A stretch of DNA of 14,637 nucleotides from JANNXY01 sp964472605 (GCA_964472605.1 CAYYLG010000018.1:1-14637); one strand, 5' to 3'; shown: positions 1 to 5,921, counted from the first letter of the stretch. Translations and numbers: made by a program. Notes: generated by a model not told the origin, from the sequence alone.

Positions 1-384
1 GTGGAATATGATCCAAACTTTTCTGAATATACAGATGCAGATAAAGAATTAATTGATTCGGAGTCTGAATTAATTAAAGAAATTACAAAGGAATTAGAAG
101 AATACAAACTTCATATTGTTGCCGAGAAGTTGTATCACTTTGCATGGCATACACTAGCTGATCAGATACTTGAAGAGAGTAAAAAGATTTTTGCAGAAGG
201 TGACGACAAAGCAAAAATTTCTAGAAAACAATTACTCCTCTCTACCTTACACAACTTACTTATCGTCCTTCATCCATTCATGCCGTTTGTTACAGAGGAG
301 TTATGGTCACTTATGCCTTGGAACAAGGATAGAAGTGATGCTAAAATGCTCATGGTAACATCATGGCCCCATTTGAAACCTTAA
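1..384 (+). CDS. valS: Valyl-tRNA synthetase, C-terminal part (5' end outside window)
   Basis: This is the last 127 residues of a class I aminoacyl-tRNA synthetase that charges tRNA-Val in the cytoplasm. The visible part is the helical anticodon-binding domain, with the family signature HPFMPFVTEELW near residues 92-103. The frame is open from base 1, so the GTG there is probably an internal Val codon and the catalytic domain lies upstream of the window. The protein ends only about 24 residues after TEELW, so the C-terminal coiled-coil arm of most bacterial ValRS is absent. The class I anticodon-domain match is clear; the choice of Val over Ile or Leu rests on the sequence around that motif and is likely but not certain. 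The next gene overlaps its 3' end by 22 bp, which implies co-transcription. Confidence 0.85.
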   Translation: MEYDPNFSEYTDADKELIDSESELIKEITKELEEYKLHIVAEKLYHFAWHTLADQILEESKKIFAEGDDKAKISRKQLLLSTLHNLLIVLHPFMPFVTEELWSLMPWNKDRSDAKMLMVTSWPHLKP

Positions 385-1106
385 ATCAAACTCTAAACAC
401 TGGACTTATAGCTCTTGGTATAGGTATAACACCATCTCTTGTTTGGCTTTACTTCTGGTTAAAGGAGGACAAATTTCCTGAACCCCACAAAACTCTTTTC
501 AAAACTTTTTTCTATGGAATGCTTTCTGTACCATTTGCTATTGCATTCCAATATATAGTTGTTTACTTATTTGGATTTGACCCAAAAGCACTAAACATAG
601 GTGAATTGAGTGGTGTAACTCTGTTTATAATCATTTTCATGTGGGCACTTATTGAGGAAGTTGTTAAATTTGTTGCTAGTTCAGAAGCAGCGCTTATTAG
701 AAAAGAGGATGATGAACCAATAGATCCTGTGATATACATGATCACAGCAGCATTAGGATTTGCAGCAGTTGAAAACATTTTATTTATCATATCCCCTATA
801 TTCGGAGGAGATACTGTACAGGCAATAGCATCTATAAACATGCGTTTTATCGGAGCAACACTCCTACACATCTTAGCTTCTGGTGTCATTGGATATACAA
901 TTGGCGCTACATTCTACAAGAAAGCATCTACTCAGATACCGATTGTCGCAATTGGATTATGTGGAGCAATTGCGTTGCATACTGCCTTCAACTTACTTAT
1001 AATTAATGACGAATCGAAAATGTTTACTGCGTTTACTGCAGTATGGATTGCGACAATCGCACTCATCATTGCCATCGAAAAATTAAAACTGATTAAAAAA
1101 CCATAA
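363..1106 (+). CDS. prsW: PrsW-family intramembrane metalloprotease
   Basis: A 247-residue polytopic membrane protein with about seven hydrophobic segments. It carries the PrsW/CAAX-protease-like motif set: a Glu-Glu pair followed by Lys (E98, E99, K102), ALGFAAVEN around 130-138 with E137, LLHILASG with H169, and a last-helix H206. In this superfamily the Glu and His residues sit in the membrane and bind the catalytic metal. PrsW of Bacillus performs site-1 cleavage of an anti-sigma factor; the substrate here is unknown. The ATG at 363 lies inside valS (22 bp overlap), so translation is probably coupled. The stop is one base before the Hsp20 start, so valS, this gene and hsp20 look like one operon. 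Family assignment is strong; function by analogy only. Confidence 0.85.
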   Translation: MAPFETLNQTLNTGLIALGIGITPSLVWLYFWLKEDKFPEPHKTLFKTFFYGMLSVPFAIAFQYIVVYLFGFDPKALNIGELSGVTLFIIIFMWALIEEVVKFVASSEAALIRKEDDEPIDPVIYMITAALGFAAVENILFIISPIFGGDTVQAIASINMRFIGATLLHILASGVIGYTIGATFYKKASTQIPIVAIGLCGAIALHTAFNLLIINDESKMFTAFTAVWIATIALIIAIEKLKLIKKP

Positions 1107-1107
1107 A

Positions 1108-1602
1108 ATGCCAAAGCGAAGATCTTTTTTTGAAAAACTTACAGGAGCAATAAAGCTCGACGATGAAAACTCATATGATCATCATGAGGAAGAGGCTCTT
1201 GAGGCACCCCGCAGTAGCCATCTTTCTATTGAAGAAGACAATCTACCATCTTGGCAGGACGATGATGTAGAGGGTGAACTTACTGTAGATGTATATCAAA
1301 CAGCGACCCATATAGTGATCAAAACCATGATTGCAGGTGTAAGGCCTGATGATATTGAAATTCATATTTCTAGAGATATGGTAACCATAAAGGGTCGTCG
1401 AGAGGACGAGAAAGAAATTCGTGCGGAAGATTATTATCATAAGGAGTTATATTGGGGTTCATTTTCTAGAACAATTATCCTCCCCCAGGAAGTTGAACCA
1501 GACGAAGCAGAAGCATCAGAACGCCATGGTCTACTTATGATCAAGATTCCAAAGATAGACAAGCACAGACAGACGAAGGTAAAAGTTAAATCATCAAATT
1601 AA
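1108..1602 (+). CDS. hsp20: Hsp20 / small heat shock protein (alpha-crystallin domain)
   Basis: A 164-residue small heat shock protein that would bind unfolding proteins in the cytoplasm as an oligomeric, ATP-independent holdase. Residues 1-55 are an acidic, low-complexity N-terminal arm rich in Glu, Asp and His. The alpha-crystallin beta-sandwich follows (about 56-150), with VDVYQTATHIVIK, the IEIHISRDMVTIKGRR strand pair, the YWGSFSRTIILP segment and GLLMIKIPK in place of the usual GVLTI-PK. The tail ends in a V-K-V tripeptide resembling the I-X-I oligomerisation motif. The ATG follows the protease stop after one base and has no clear Shine-Dalgarno, so it is probably translated by coupling. 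A strong terminator begins at its stop codon. Confidence 0.93.
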   Translation: MPKRRSFFEKLTGAIKLDDENSYDHHEEEALEAPRSSHLSIEEDNLPSWQDDDVEGELTVDVYQTATHIVIKTMIAGVRPDDIEIHISRDMVTIKGRREDEKEIRAEDYYHKELYWGSFSRTIILPQEVEPDEAEASERHGLLMIKIPKIDKHRQTKVKVKSSN

Positions 1603-1628
1603 AAAACTCCCCATATGGGGAGTTTTTT
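1601..1628. terminator. Bidirectional Rho-independent terminator
   Basis: A perfect stem of A6-CTCCCC and GGGGAG-T6 around an ATAT loop. It has an A-tract on the left and a T-tract on the right, so it can end both the valS-prsW-hsp20 operon on the plus strand and the convergent minus-strand gene whose stop codon overlaps it. Confidence 0.9.
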
Positions 1629-2037
1629 AATCAAATGGTAATTTATTTAAATTATGTCTATTTTGATATAGAAATTTTAATAAAAACGGCACCCAGGTTA
1701 CAAATTGGGCAAATATAATAACAGGGAGAAAACCTGTATACAAAACTGTTGCTTCTCCATAACTAATTTGGGAGCTAGAAACACACCACGCGATCATAGC
1801 AACATGGAACAACAGGAAGTAACTTGCTATTTTTTTCTTAGACAAAAACCAATTCAAAATTGAAAATATCAAGAATACACCAATCGTTATATATACTTCA
1901 AATTCCTGCAAATTGTTTTTTTCGATATAATCTGAATTTACTATCAAAAAGAACCAGAATGGATAAATATAAATACTCTGTATTAAAAACTGCTTTATCC
2001 CGAGCTTCTTTTCTGTATTATCAATAGTTATATACAT
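1627..2037 (-). CDS. Hypothetical four-helix membrane protein
   Basis: A 136-residue protein I do not recognise. It has about four hydrophobic segments (roughly 20-35, 48-65, 70-88, 98-122), a short polar N-terminus and a basic C-terminal tail. The layout and the aromatic-rich helices (YPFWFF, WVPFLLKFLY) suggest a small integral membrane protein, but no catalytic motif is visible. The ATG at 2037 follows an AT-rich intergenic stretch and has no clear Shine-Dalgarno. It shares its terminator with the convergent Hsp20 operon and its upstream region with the divergent 119-residue membrane protein. Confidence 0.7.
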   Translation of the reverse strand: MYITIDNTEKKLGIKQFLIQSIYIYPFWFFLIVNSDYIEKNNLQEFEVYITIGVFLIFSILNWFLSKKKIASYFLLFHVAMIAWCVSSSQISYGEATVLYTGFLPVIIFAQFVTWVPFLLKFLYQNRHNLNKLPFD

Positions 2038-2091
2038 TGTATATTATTATGATTATTATAGTATAATTAAATTAATCATTAAACGCTTAAG
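2038..2091. promoter_or_regulatory. AT-rich divergent promoter region
   Basis: The 54 bp between two divergent membrane-protein genes are almost entirely A/T. A consensus TATAAT sits at 2062-2067 for the plus-strand gene; on the minus strand TATACT and TATAAT-like hexamers occur in the same stretch. No convincing -35 hexamer is seen for either direction. Confidence 0.4.
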
Positions 2092-2451
2092 ATGGAATTA
2101 TATAAAAGGAAAGAGAATTATGCAGATCCAGTAAGTACAGCGAAGAAAAACTTTTTTGCACTCGGTATCTTATACCTAATTATTAGCTGGATAATGTACA
2201 CAAAAAGTGGAATTGTGGCTAGTAGCAACTTTATAGCAATCGCCATCTTAATGGTTATTGCCTCAATTCTATTAGGTAAGAGAAATGTGGTGGGGACATA
2301 CTTAGGCTGGCTGTATGTTATTTTTGGTGTCGTATCAACACTAATGAATGGAGCTTGGTTAAGCCTTATTATCGCAATCTATATTGGATATTGGAATCTC
2401 AAGGCATATTCTGCACTAAAAAATCCTCCTACCCCCAAAGTAGCTTCTTAA
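2092..2451 (+). CDS. Hypothetical small membrane protein
   Basis: A 119-residue protein of unknown function with four predicted transmembrane helices (about 20-37, 45-60, 68-84, 88-105), a charged N-terminal 18 residues (KRKENYADP) and a short polar Pro-rich tail. No recognisable domain or catalytic motif is seen. The start ATG lies 25 nt after a TATAAT element. The gene is isolated: it diverges from the previous membrane protein and converges on tRNA-Phe, with a hairpin-rich spacer following its stop codon. Confidence 0.7.
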   Translation: MELYKRKENYADPVSTAKKNFFALGILYLIISWIMYTKSGIVASSNFIAIAILMVIASILLGKRNVVGTYLGWLYVIFGVVSTLMNGAWLSLIIAIYIGYWNLKAYSALKNPPTPKVAS

Positions 2452-2464
2452 AGTATTCAAGCTA

Positions 2465-2615
2465 AATTTGTTTTGAGACCCGGGATCTCTCCCTCAACTC
2501 AAAACATTTTCGTCAAAATGTTTTGGTCTGGGCACCGGCTCACATGATTTTCTGCTGAAAATCATTAGCTCCGCCGTTCGAGCCCGGACGAAAGCAAAAT
2601 CATTTGCTTTCTGTC
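2465..2615. repeat. Structured intergenic element with three hairpins and tRNA-like fragments
   Basis: This non-coding stretch holds three near-perfect hairpins in a row: 2501-2524 (10 bp stem, loop CGTC), 2544-2565 (9 bp, loop TGCT) and 2590-2611 (9 bp, loop ATCA). It opens with AATTTGTTTTGAGA (2465-2478), which recurs exactly at 5200-5213 in the other structured element. It also contains pieces resembling the adjacent tRNA-Phe: GTTCGAGCCCGG at 2576-2587 is an inverted copy of its T-arm (2658-2669), and AGACCCGGG at 2476-2484 is a direct copy of 2654-2662. The stems are symmetrical, so the transcribed strand cannot be decided. Function unknown; a dispersed repeat family or a structured 3' RNA are both possible. 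Confidence 0.6.
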
Positions 2616-2621
2616 TTGGCA

Positions 2622-2643
2622 AAAAGCCCCTTTCGGGACTTTT
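2622..2643 (-). terminator. Terminator after tRNA-Phe
   Basis: On the minus strand this reads AAAAGTCCC, GAAA tetraloop, GGGGCTTTTT. The one mismatch seen on the plus strand becomes a G-U wobble on the minus strand, which fixes its direction. It lies 5 nt past the tRNA-Phe 3' end and closes the methyltransferase-RluA-tRNA unit. Confidence 0.82.
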
Positions 2644-2648
2644 ACTTG

Positions 2649-2721
2649 TGCCAAGACCCGGGCTCGAACCGGGGACCCTTCCCTCTTCAGGGGAATGCTC
2701 TACCAACTGAGCTATCTTGGC
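2649..2721 (-). tRNA. tRNA-Phe (GAA)
   Basis: A 73-nt cloverleaf on the minus strand: acceptor GCCAAGA pairs with TCTTGGC, the D-arm contains AGTTGGTAGA, the anticodon loop is CTGAAGA with anticodon GAA, and the T-arm is CCCGG-TTCGAGC-CCGGG. The discriminator is A and the next bases are CAA, so CCA is not encoded and must be added enzymatically. The 5' end is only 4 nt after the stop of the upstream coiled-coil gene, so the tRNA is probably processed from a shared transcript. Confidence 0.96.
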
Positions 2722-2725
2722 ATGA

Positions 2726-3016
2726 TTATTGTGCCTGATTCTTATCACCAAAAGCTTTGAAAAATTCAATGAATGGTGAAGAGTTTATTGAATCCTTTGT
2801 CGTCTTAACAGTATCGTACACCTCCTGTAATTTCTCAAAATATGGCTGTATTACATAATATGAACCAATGGCAGCAGCGATGATTATTGTCCAATAAAAG
2901 ATTTTTAGACCAAAACCAATCCTAGCACGAACATACATGCTTTTGATCATTTTATGGTCCTCCTCAACCATCTTTGTCATTTTATCAATTTTCTCCTCCA
3001 ACAAATCATCTACCAT
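2726..3016 (-). CDS. Hypothetical single-pass membrane protein with coiled-coil N-terminus
   Basis: A 96-residue protein. Residues 1-27 are a charged amphipathic helix (LLEEKIDKMTKMVEEDHKMI), likely a short coiled coil. One transmembrane helix follows at about 35-57, then a second amphipathic segment and a polar tail. No enzymatic motif is present and I do not recognise a named family. It lies 19 nt downstream of the RluA-like gene and 4 nt upstream of tRNA-Phe, consistent with the last protein gene of that operon. A membrane-anchored scaffold role is possible but unsupported. Confidence 0.72.
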   Translation of the reverse strand: MVDDLLEEKIDKMTKMVEEDHKMIKSMYVRARIGFGLKIFYWTIIIAAAIGSYYVIQPYFEKLQEVYDTVKTTKDSINSSPFIEFFKAFGDKNQAQ

Positions 3017-3035
3017 AACGGATATATTAGCAGAA

Positions 3036-3680
3036 TTATAGGAAAAATCCAGGCACTTTAAGACTTATCCTGTCCCCTTCTATAACATCATTAAACTCAA
3101 GTTTTACTGCCCGAAGTTTGATTGCATTATCAGTAAGCTTCTCCTTAGACCCATATAAACTATCACCAACTATTGGGTGGCCCATATATGAAAGCTGAAC
3201 TCTGATCTGATGAAACCTACCAGTCTCTAAGTCGATACCAAGTCTTGAATAATTGTCTTTGGTTTCTAAAACACTATATTCAAGTGTTGATCTATCTCCG
3301 TTTCTGTCATTTGTGACAATAGCTTTGTAACCATTATTATGTTTAACCTTTGTTAAATAATTTTCTAGTCTCCCTTTTTTGTTTTTTATTTCCCCATGGA
3401 CAACAGCTTCATATTTTTTATCAATTTTACCTTCACGCATTTGTTCAGATAATCTAGAAGCGCCTTTAGATGTCTTTGCAAACATTACAAGTCCTGACAC
3501 CGGTCTATCGATGCGATGAACCATACCAAGAAAAACATTACCTGGTTTGTTATCACGTTCTTTTATAAATTTCTTAACCGCAACAAACAAATCTTCCTCA
3601 CCTTCCTTAGCGGCTTGAACAGCAATCCCTGCAGGTTTGTTCACCACTATCACATGATTGTCCTCGTAGATTACTTCCAT
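3036..3680 (-). CDS. RluA-family RNA pseudouridine synthase
   Basis: A 214-residue enzyme that would isomerise specific uridines in rRNA or tRNA to pseudouridine. The catalytic motif HRIDRPVSGL (residues 55-64) contains the conserved Asp58, followed by FAKTSKGA, KKYEAVVHG and the C-terminal ETGRFHQIRVQLSYMGHPIVGD block typical of RluA/RluC/RluD. There is no N-terminal S4 domain, so it is the short form. I chose the ATG at 3680 over the in-frame ATG at 3701: it starts at the family's first strand, follows GGAAG at a workable distance, and leaves a one-base gap after the methyltransferase stop. The target uridine cannot be deduced. Confidence 0.92.
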   Translation of the reverse strand: MEVIYEDNHVIVVNKPAGIAVQAAKEGEEDLFVAVKKFIKERDNKPGNVFLGMVHRIDRPVSGLVMFAKTSKGASRLSEQMREGKIDKKYEAVVHGEIKNKKGRLENYLTKVKHNNGYKAIVTNDRNGDRSTLEYSVLETKDNYSRLGIDLETGRFHQIRVQLSYMGHPIVGDSLYGSKEKLTDNAIKLRAVKLEFNDVIEGDRISLKVPGFFL

Positions 3681-3681
3681 A

Positions 3682-4563
3682 TTATTTCTTCCAACGAGCA
3701 AAGATTCCTGCGGGTAGAAGTCTCTTACCTTTTGACTCCTCTATTGTTAATTCACCATGCTCTATGCTTCCTCCAAACTTTTCAAGTGTCGGTAAAAGAT
3801 TATTTGCATATGTTATTGATGAGTACCCTGCTGCATATCCATTGATTAGATAAAATACTGGATTTTCCGAAAGTAAATTTGCACAATCCTCTACTAGATC
3901 TGTAAATTGCTTTTCAATTTTCCAAACTTCACCGTCTGCTCCATGCCCAAATGATGGCGGATCCATAATGATACCGTCATAAGTATTTCCTCTATTTAAT
4001 TCCCTTTGCACAAAGGAGTATGCATCCTCAAGAATCCAGCGAATTGGTTTGTCTGTAAGTCCTGAACTTTCTGTATTTTGATTGGCCCAGGTTATAGCTG
4101 TCCTTGAACTATCTACATGTGTAACTTTAGCCCCAGCTTTGGCACAAACAATTGAAGCTCCCCCAGTGTATCCAAACAGATTTAAAACTTTAACTTCTCT
4201 ATTTTCTTTCTTTATGGTTTCTGTAAGCCAAGACCAGTTAGATGCTTGTTCTGGAAAGAGTCCCGTATGCTTAAAAGAAGATAATTTGATATTCATTCTC
4301 ACACCACCAAAGCCTATCTCCCATGATTCTGGGAGCTCTTTAGGACACTTCCAGGCACCTGTTTTAGCTCCTGTGCGAGTATATACCGCATCAGCCTTTT
4401 CCCATGATTCTAGGTCATTTTTGAGCCATAGAGCCTGTGGATCAGGGCGCCTTAAGACAAACTCTCCGAATCTTTCAAGCTTCTCCCCTTCGCCAGAATC
4501 AATGAGTTCATAGTCCTCACTTTTTAGAAGCTTTTCAATTATATTTTTTTGCGAATTTTGCAT
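3682..4563 (-). CDS. Class I SAM-dependent methyltransferase, RlmI/RlmK-like
   Basis: A 293-residue Rossmann-fold methyltransferase of the PF10672/COG1092 type. The AdoMet-binding motif I reads NLFGYTGGASI (about 162-172), the acidic residue of motif II is in VTHVDSSRTA, and the active-site motif is DPPSFGHG (about 219-226). Relatives modify 23S rRNA cytosine or guanine, but the N-terminal PUA domain of E. coli RlmI is not obvious; the first 120 residues are instead a beta-rich segment with LRRPDPQALW. An RNA substrate is likely given the pseudouridine synthase one base downstream. The start codon lies 6 nt after a TATTAT -10 element, so the transcript may be leaderless. Confidence 0.85.
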   Translation of the reverse strand: MQNSQKNIIEKLLKSEDYELIDSGEGEKLERFGEFVLRRPDPQALWLKNDLESWEKADAVYTRTGAKTGAWKCPKELPESWEIGFGGVRMNIKLSSFKHTGLFPEQASNWSWLTETIKKENREVKVLNLFGYTGGASIVCAKAGAKVTHVDSSRTAITWANQNTESSGLTDKPIRWILEDAYSFVQRELNRGNTYDGIIMDPPSFGHGADGEVWKIEKQFTDLVEDCANLLSENPVFYLINGYAAGYSSITYANNLLPTLEKFGGSIEHGELTIEESKGKRLLPAGIFARWKK

Positions 4564-4569
4564 ATATAG

Positions 4570-4597
4570 ATAATAGTATATAAAAAGAGTTAGCCAA
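4570..4597 (-). promoter_or_regulatory. Promoter of methyltransferase-RluA operon
   Basis: On the minus strand TTGGCT (4592-4597) and TATTAT (4570-4575) are separated by 16 nt, and the ATG follows 6 nt later. The -35 hexamer lies inside the loop of the preceding terminator. Expected transcription start is at or next to the start codon. Confidence 0.5.
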
Positions 4598-4608
4598 AGA
4601 CTAACCCT
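4582..4608 (-). terminator. Terminator of the Clp N-domain gene
   Basis: On the minus strand AGGGTTAG pairs with CTAACTCT (one G-U) around a 7-nt loop and is followed by five T. The TAG stop codon of the upstream gene forms part of the stem. Confidence 0.75.
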
Positions 4609-5056
4609 GTTTTAGAAAAGCTTGAATTCTTTGTAAATCAACCTCCATATTTCTCAGAATCTTATTGGCAATACCGTTCGGATTAATAACAAAACCCTCA
4701 ATCAAACAAACAGTAAGTAATGAAGGCTCTGTGTTTTCGTGGCGATACATGGCATGGTGCAGTGCAAGAAATACTTCACCAGAAAACAACGGGTCCTGAC
4801 AAATAGTTTCAGACGCCTCCGGATGATTAATGAGAATCTTCAATTGCTTATGGATTTCCTCCTCAAGGGCATCGAGATTCAATCCAAACCTATGCAACAT
4901 AAGTTGTCCCACTGAATCATTCTCAAGTATAGCAATGAGTAAATGACCAGTGTTCACTGGCAAATGTAACCCCGGGGTAACCTTTGCAAAATCAATAGAG
5001 CGAGCCAACAGCTTTCGAAGAGCGATTCGTTTGTTCATTTTTACCAACCTGAACAT
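4601..5056 (-). CDS. Stand-alone Clp N-domain (ClpA/ClpC R-domain) protein
   Basis: A 151-residue protein consisting of two Clp-N repeats and nothing else. Repeat 1 covers about residues 18-75 (LPVNTGHLLIAILEND then LMLHRFGLNLDALEEEI), and repeat 2 about 90-148 (SGEVFLALHHAMYRHENTEPSLLTVCLIEG then ILRNMEVDLQRI). In ClpA, ClpB and ClpC this domain binds substrates or adaptors; no AAA+ Walker motifs are present here. It may therefore act as a free adaptor or decoy. Starts at 5056 and 5038 are both possible: the second has a GGTTGG upstream, the first an AT-rich TATAAA 5 nt away. Family assignment is from the repeat pattern and is moderately sure. Confidence 0.7.
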   Translation of the reverse strand: MFRLVKMNKRIALRKLLARSIDFAKVTPGLHLPVNTGHLLIAILENDSVGQLMLHRFGLNLDALEEEIHKQLKILINHPEASETICQDPLFSGEVFLALHHAMYRHENTEPSLLTVCLIEGFVINPNGIANKILRNMEVDLQRIQAFLKQG

Positions 5057-5082
5057 TACTATTTATATGAAAAAAGTCAATG

Positions 5083-5154
5083 TGCCTCCGGTAGGAATCG
5101 AACCTACATCTACCCCTTAGGACGGGGCTGTTCTATCCATTGAACTACGAAGGC
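5083..5154 (-). tRNA. tRNA-Arg (CCT)
   Basis: A 72-nt cloverleaf on the minus strand: acceptor GCCTTCG pairs with CGGAGGC (one G-U), the D-arm is GTTCAATGGATAGAAC, the anticodon loop GTCCTAA gives CCT, which reads AGG, and the T-arm is GTAGG-TTCGATT-CCTAC. The discriminator is A and is followed by CAT, so CCA is not encoded. It lies between the glutaredoxin terminator and the Clp N-domain gene on the same strand. Confidence 0.96.
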
Positions 5155-5168
5155 GTGCTCCCAATCTA

Positions 5169-5204
5169 ACACAAAATTCCTCACTCATGTAGAGCGAGGA
5201 ATTT
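5169..5204 (-). terminator. Terminator of the FtsB-glutaredoxin unit
   Basis: On the minus strand AAATTCCTCGCTC, loop TACAT, GAGTGAGGAATTT forms a 13 bp stem (one G-U that is a mismatch on the plus strand), then TTGTGTT. The wobble fixes the minus direction. Its 5' arm can alternatively pair with a segment of the nested element upstream. Confidence 0.72.
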
Positions 5205-5291
5205 GTTTTGAGAGGCTCCGCAGTGTGACGACACGAGGACTGAGCTGATTTTTAGTCAAAAATCAGCGTACTCGGAAAAACAAATTCCGAG
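5196..5291. repeat. Nested hairpin element between glutaredoxin gene and tRNA-Arg
   Basis: An outer 12 bp stem (GGAATTTGTTTT 5198-5209 with its complement 5277-5288) encloses two inner hairpins: GTGT/ACAC at 5223-5234 and a perfect 10 bp stem at 5244-5267 with loop AGTC, itself extended by CGAG/CTCG (5234-5237, 5271-5274). The right edge can also fold alone, CTCGGAA with TTCCGAG (5271-5291). The left arm begins with the 14-mer shared with the element at 2465. It has no coding potential. It resembles a three-way-junction RNA or a dispersed palindromic repeat. Confidence 0.6.
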
Positions 5292-5297
5292 CGAATA

Positions 5298-5531
5298 TTA
5301 CAAACCAAGTTTCTCCTTCATTGTAGACTCATCGAATCCAACGATGATATCCCCATCGATATCTATAACAGGTACACCCATTTGTCCTGACTTCTCTACC
5401 ATTTCCTTTCTTTTTTCTAGATCAGATCCAACATTATACTCTGTATACTTAAGTCCGTGAGCGGTAAAATAATCCTTTGCCATGTGGCAATAATGACATG
5501 ACGGTGTTGAATATATTGTGATGTTTTTCAT
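5298..5531 (-). CDS. Glutaredoxin-like protein with CHYC active site
   Basis: A 77-residue thioredoxin-fold protein. The N-terminal strand ITIYSTPSCHYCHMAKDYF carries the CxxC redox pair (C12, C15), and the cis-Pro loop with following strand reads MGVPVIDIDGDIIVGFD (about 51-67). This matches the short glutaredoxin/NrdH/YruB-type family. Such proteins reduce disulfides and can donate electrons to ribonucleotide reductase; a class II reductase is encoded about 5 kb away, so that role is plausible but inferred. It follows the FtsB-like gene after 6 nt on the same strand, so they form an operon, and a terminator follows about 90 nt later. Confidence 0.9.
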   Translation of the reverse strand: MKNITIYSTPSCHYCHMAKDYFTAHGLKYTEYNVGSDLEKRKEMVEKSGQMGVPVIDIDGDIIVGFDESTMKEKLGL

Positions 5532-5537
5532 AGTCTG

Positions 5538-5921
5538 CTAATTATGGAAAAAGCTCTTGGTTTTGTCAAAGATTTTCTTGAAAAATCCCTTTTCCTCCTC
5601 TACCTTAGGTACGGCCGCCCCAGCTACAAGTACAATAAGCTTCTCCCCTGGCTTTACCACACTAAACTTCTCCCTCACCTCCTCCTCTATACCCTCCTCA
5701 GTTCTCAGTCTCTCTATCTCACCTTTCACATAGTCGTACCTTGAGCTTAATTCTTTGTATTCATGTTCAGACTTCTTCCTAGCATCGATACTTGCCTGAG
5801 CCTTGCCATATAGCCCAAAAACCGACTTGGCTAAAAGGAAAATTACTATGATAAGTATGGCTATAGAAAAGTATGAATATATGAACTTTTGAGTCTTTCT
5901 TTTTCTTTGAAATTCGAGCAT
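5538..5921 (-). CDS. FtsB/DivIC-like septum formation initiator protein
   Basis: A 127-residue bitopic protein with a basic cytoplasmic N-terminus (QRKRKTQKF), one transmembrane helix at about 14-35, a coiled coil at about 40-75, then LRTEEGIEEEVREKFSVVKP (72-91), the conserved post-coiled-coil motif of FtsB/DivIC. It would sit in the cell-division complex and link early and late divisome proteins. The C-terminal tail of about 25 residues is Lys/Phe-rich (EEKGFFKKIFDKTKSFF). The ATG is the first one in frame, and the 60-bp upstream gap is shared with a divergent promoter. Family call is good; direct divisome function is by analogy. Confidence 0.83.
   Translation of the reverse strand: MLEFQRKRKTQKFIYSYFSIAILIIVIFLLAKSVFGLYGKAQASIDARKKSEHEYKELSSRYDYVKGEIERLRTEEGIEEEVREKFSVVKPGEKLIVLVAGAAVPKVEEEKGFFKKIFDKTKSFFHN

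Noticed and set aside
2494..2769. 91-codon minus-strand open frame across tRNA-Phe
   Set aside because: It reads straight through the tRNA (AKIAQLVEHSPEEGRVPG is the typical false translation of a tRNA) and through the hairpin spacer.
3681..3701. Upstream ATG for the RluA-like gene
   Set aside because: It would overlap the methyltransferase end and adds seven non-conserved residues; the ATG at 3680 is better placed.
4082..4513. 143-codon plus-strand open frame inside the methyltransferase gene
   Set aside because: Shadow of a well-supported gene on the other strand, with no promoter or family resemblance.
5075..5080. TTGACT on the minus strand as -35 of the Clp N-domain gene
   Set aside because: It is only 7 nt from the TATAAA at 5062-5067, far too close for a sigma-70 promoter.
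2465..5291. CRISPR array formed by the repeated 14-mer and hairpins
   Set aside because: Only two copies 2.7 kb apart, no regular spacing, no spacers and no cas genes.
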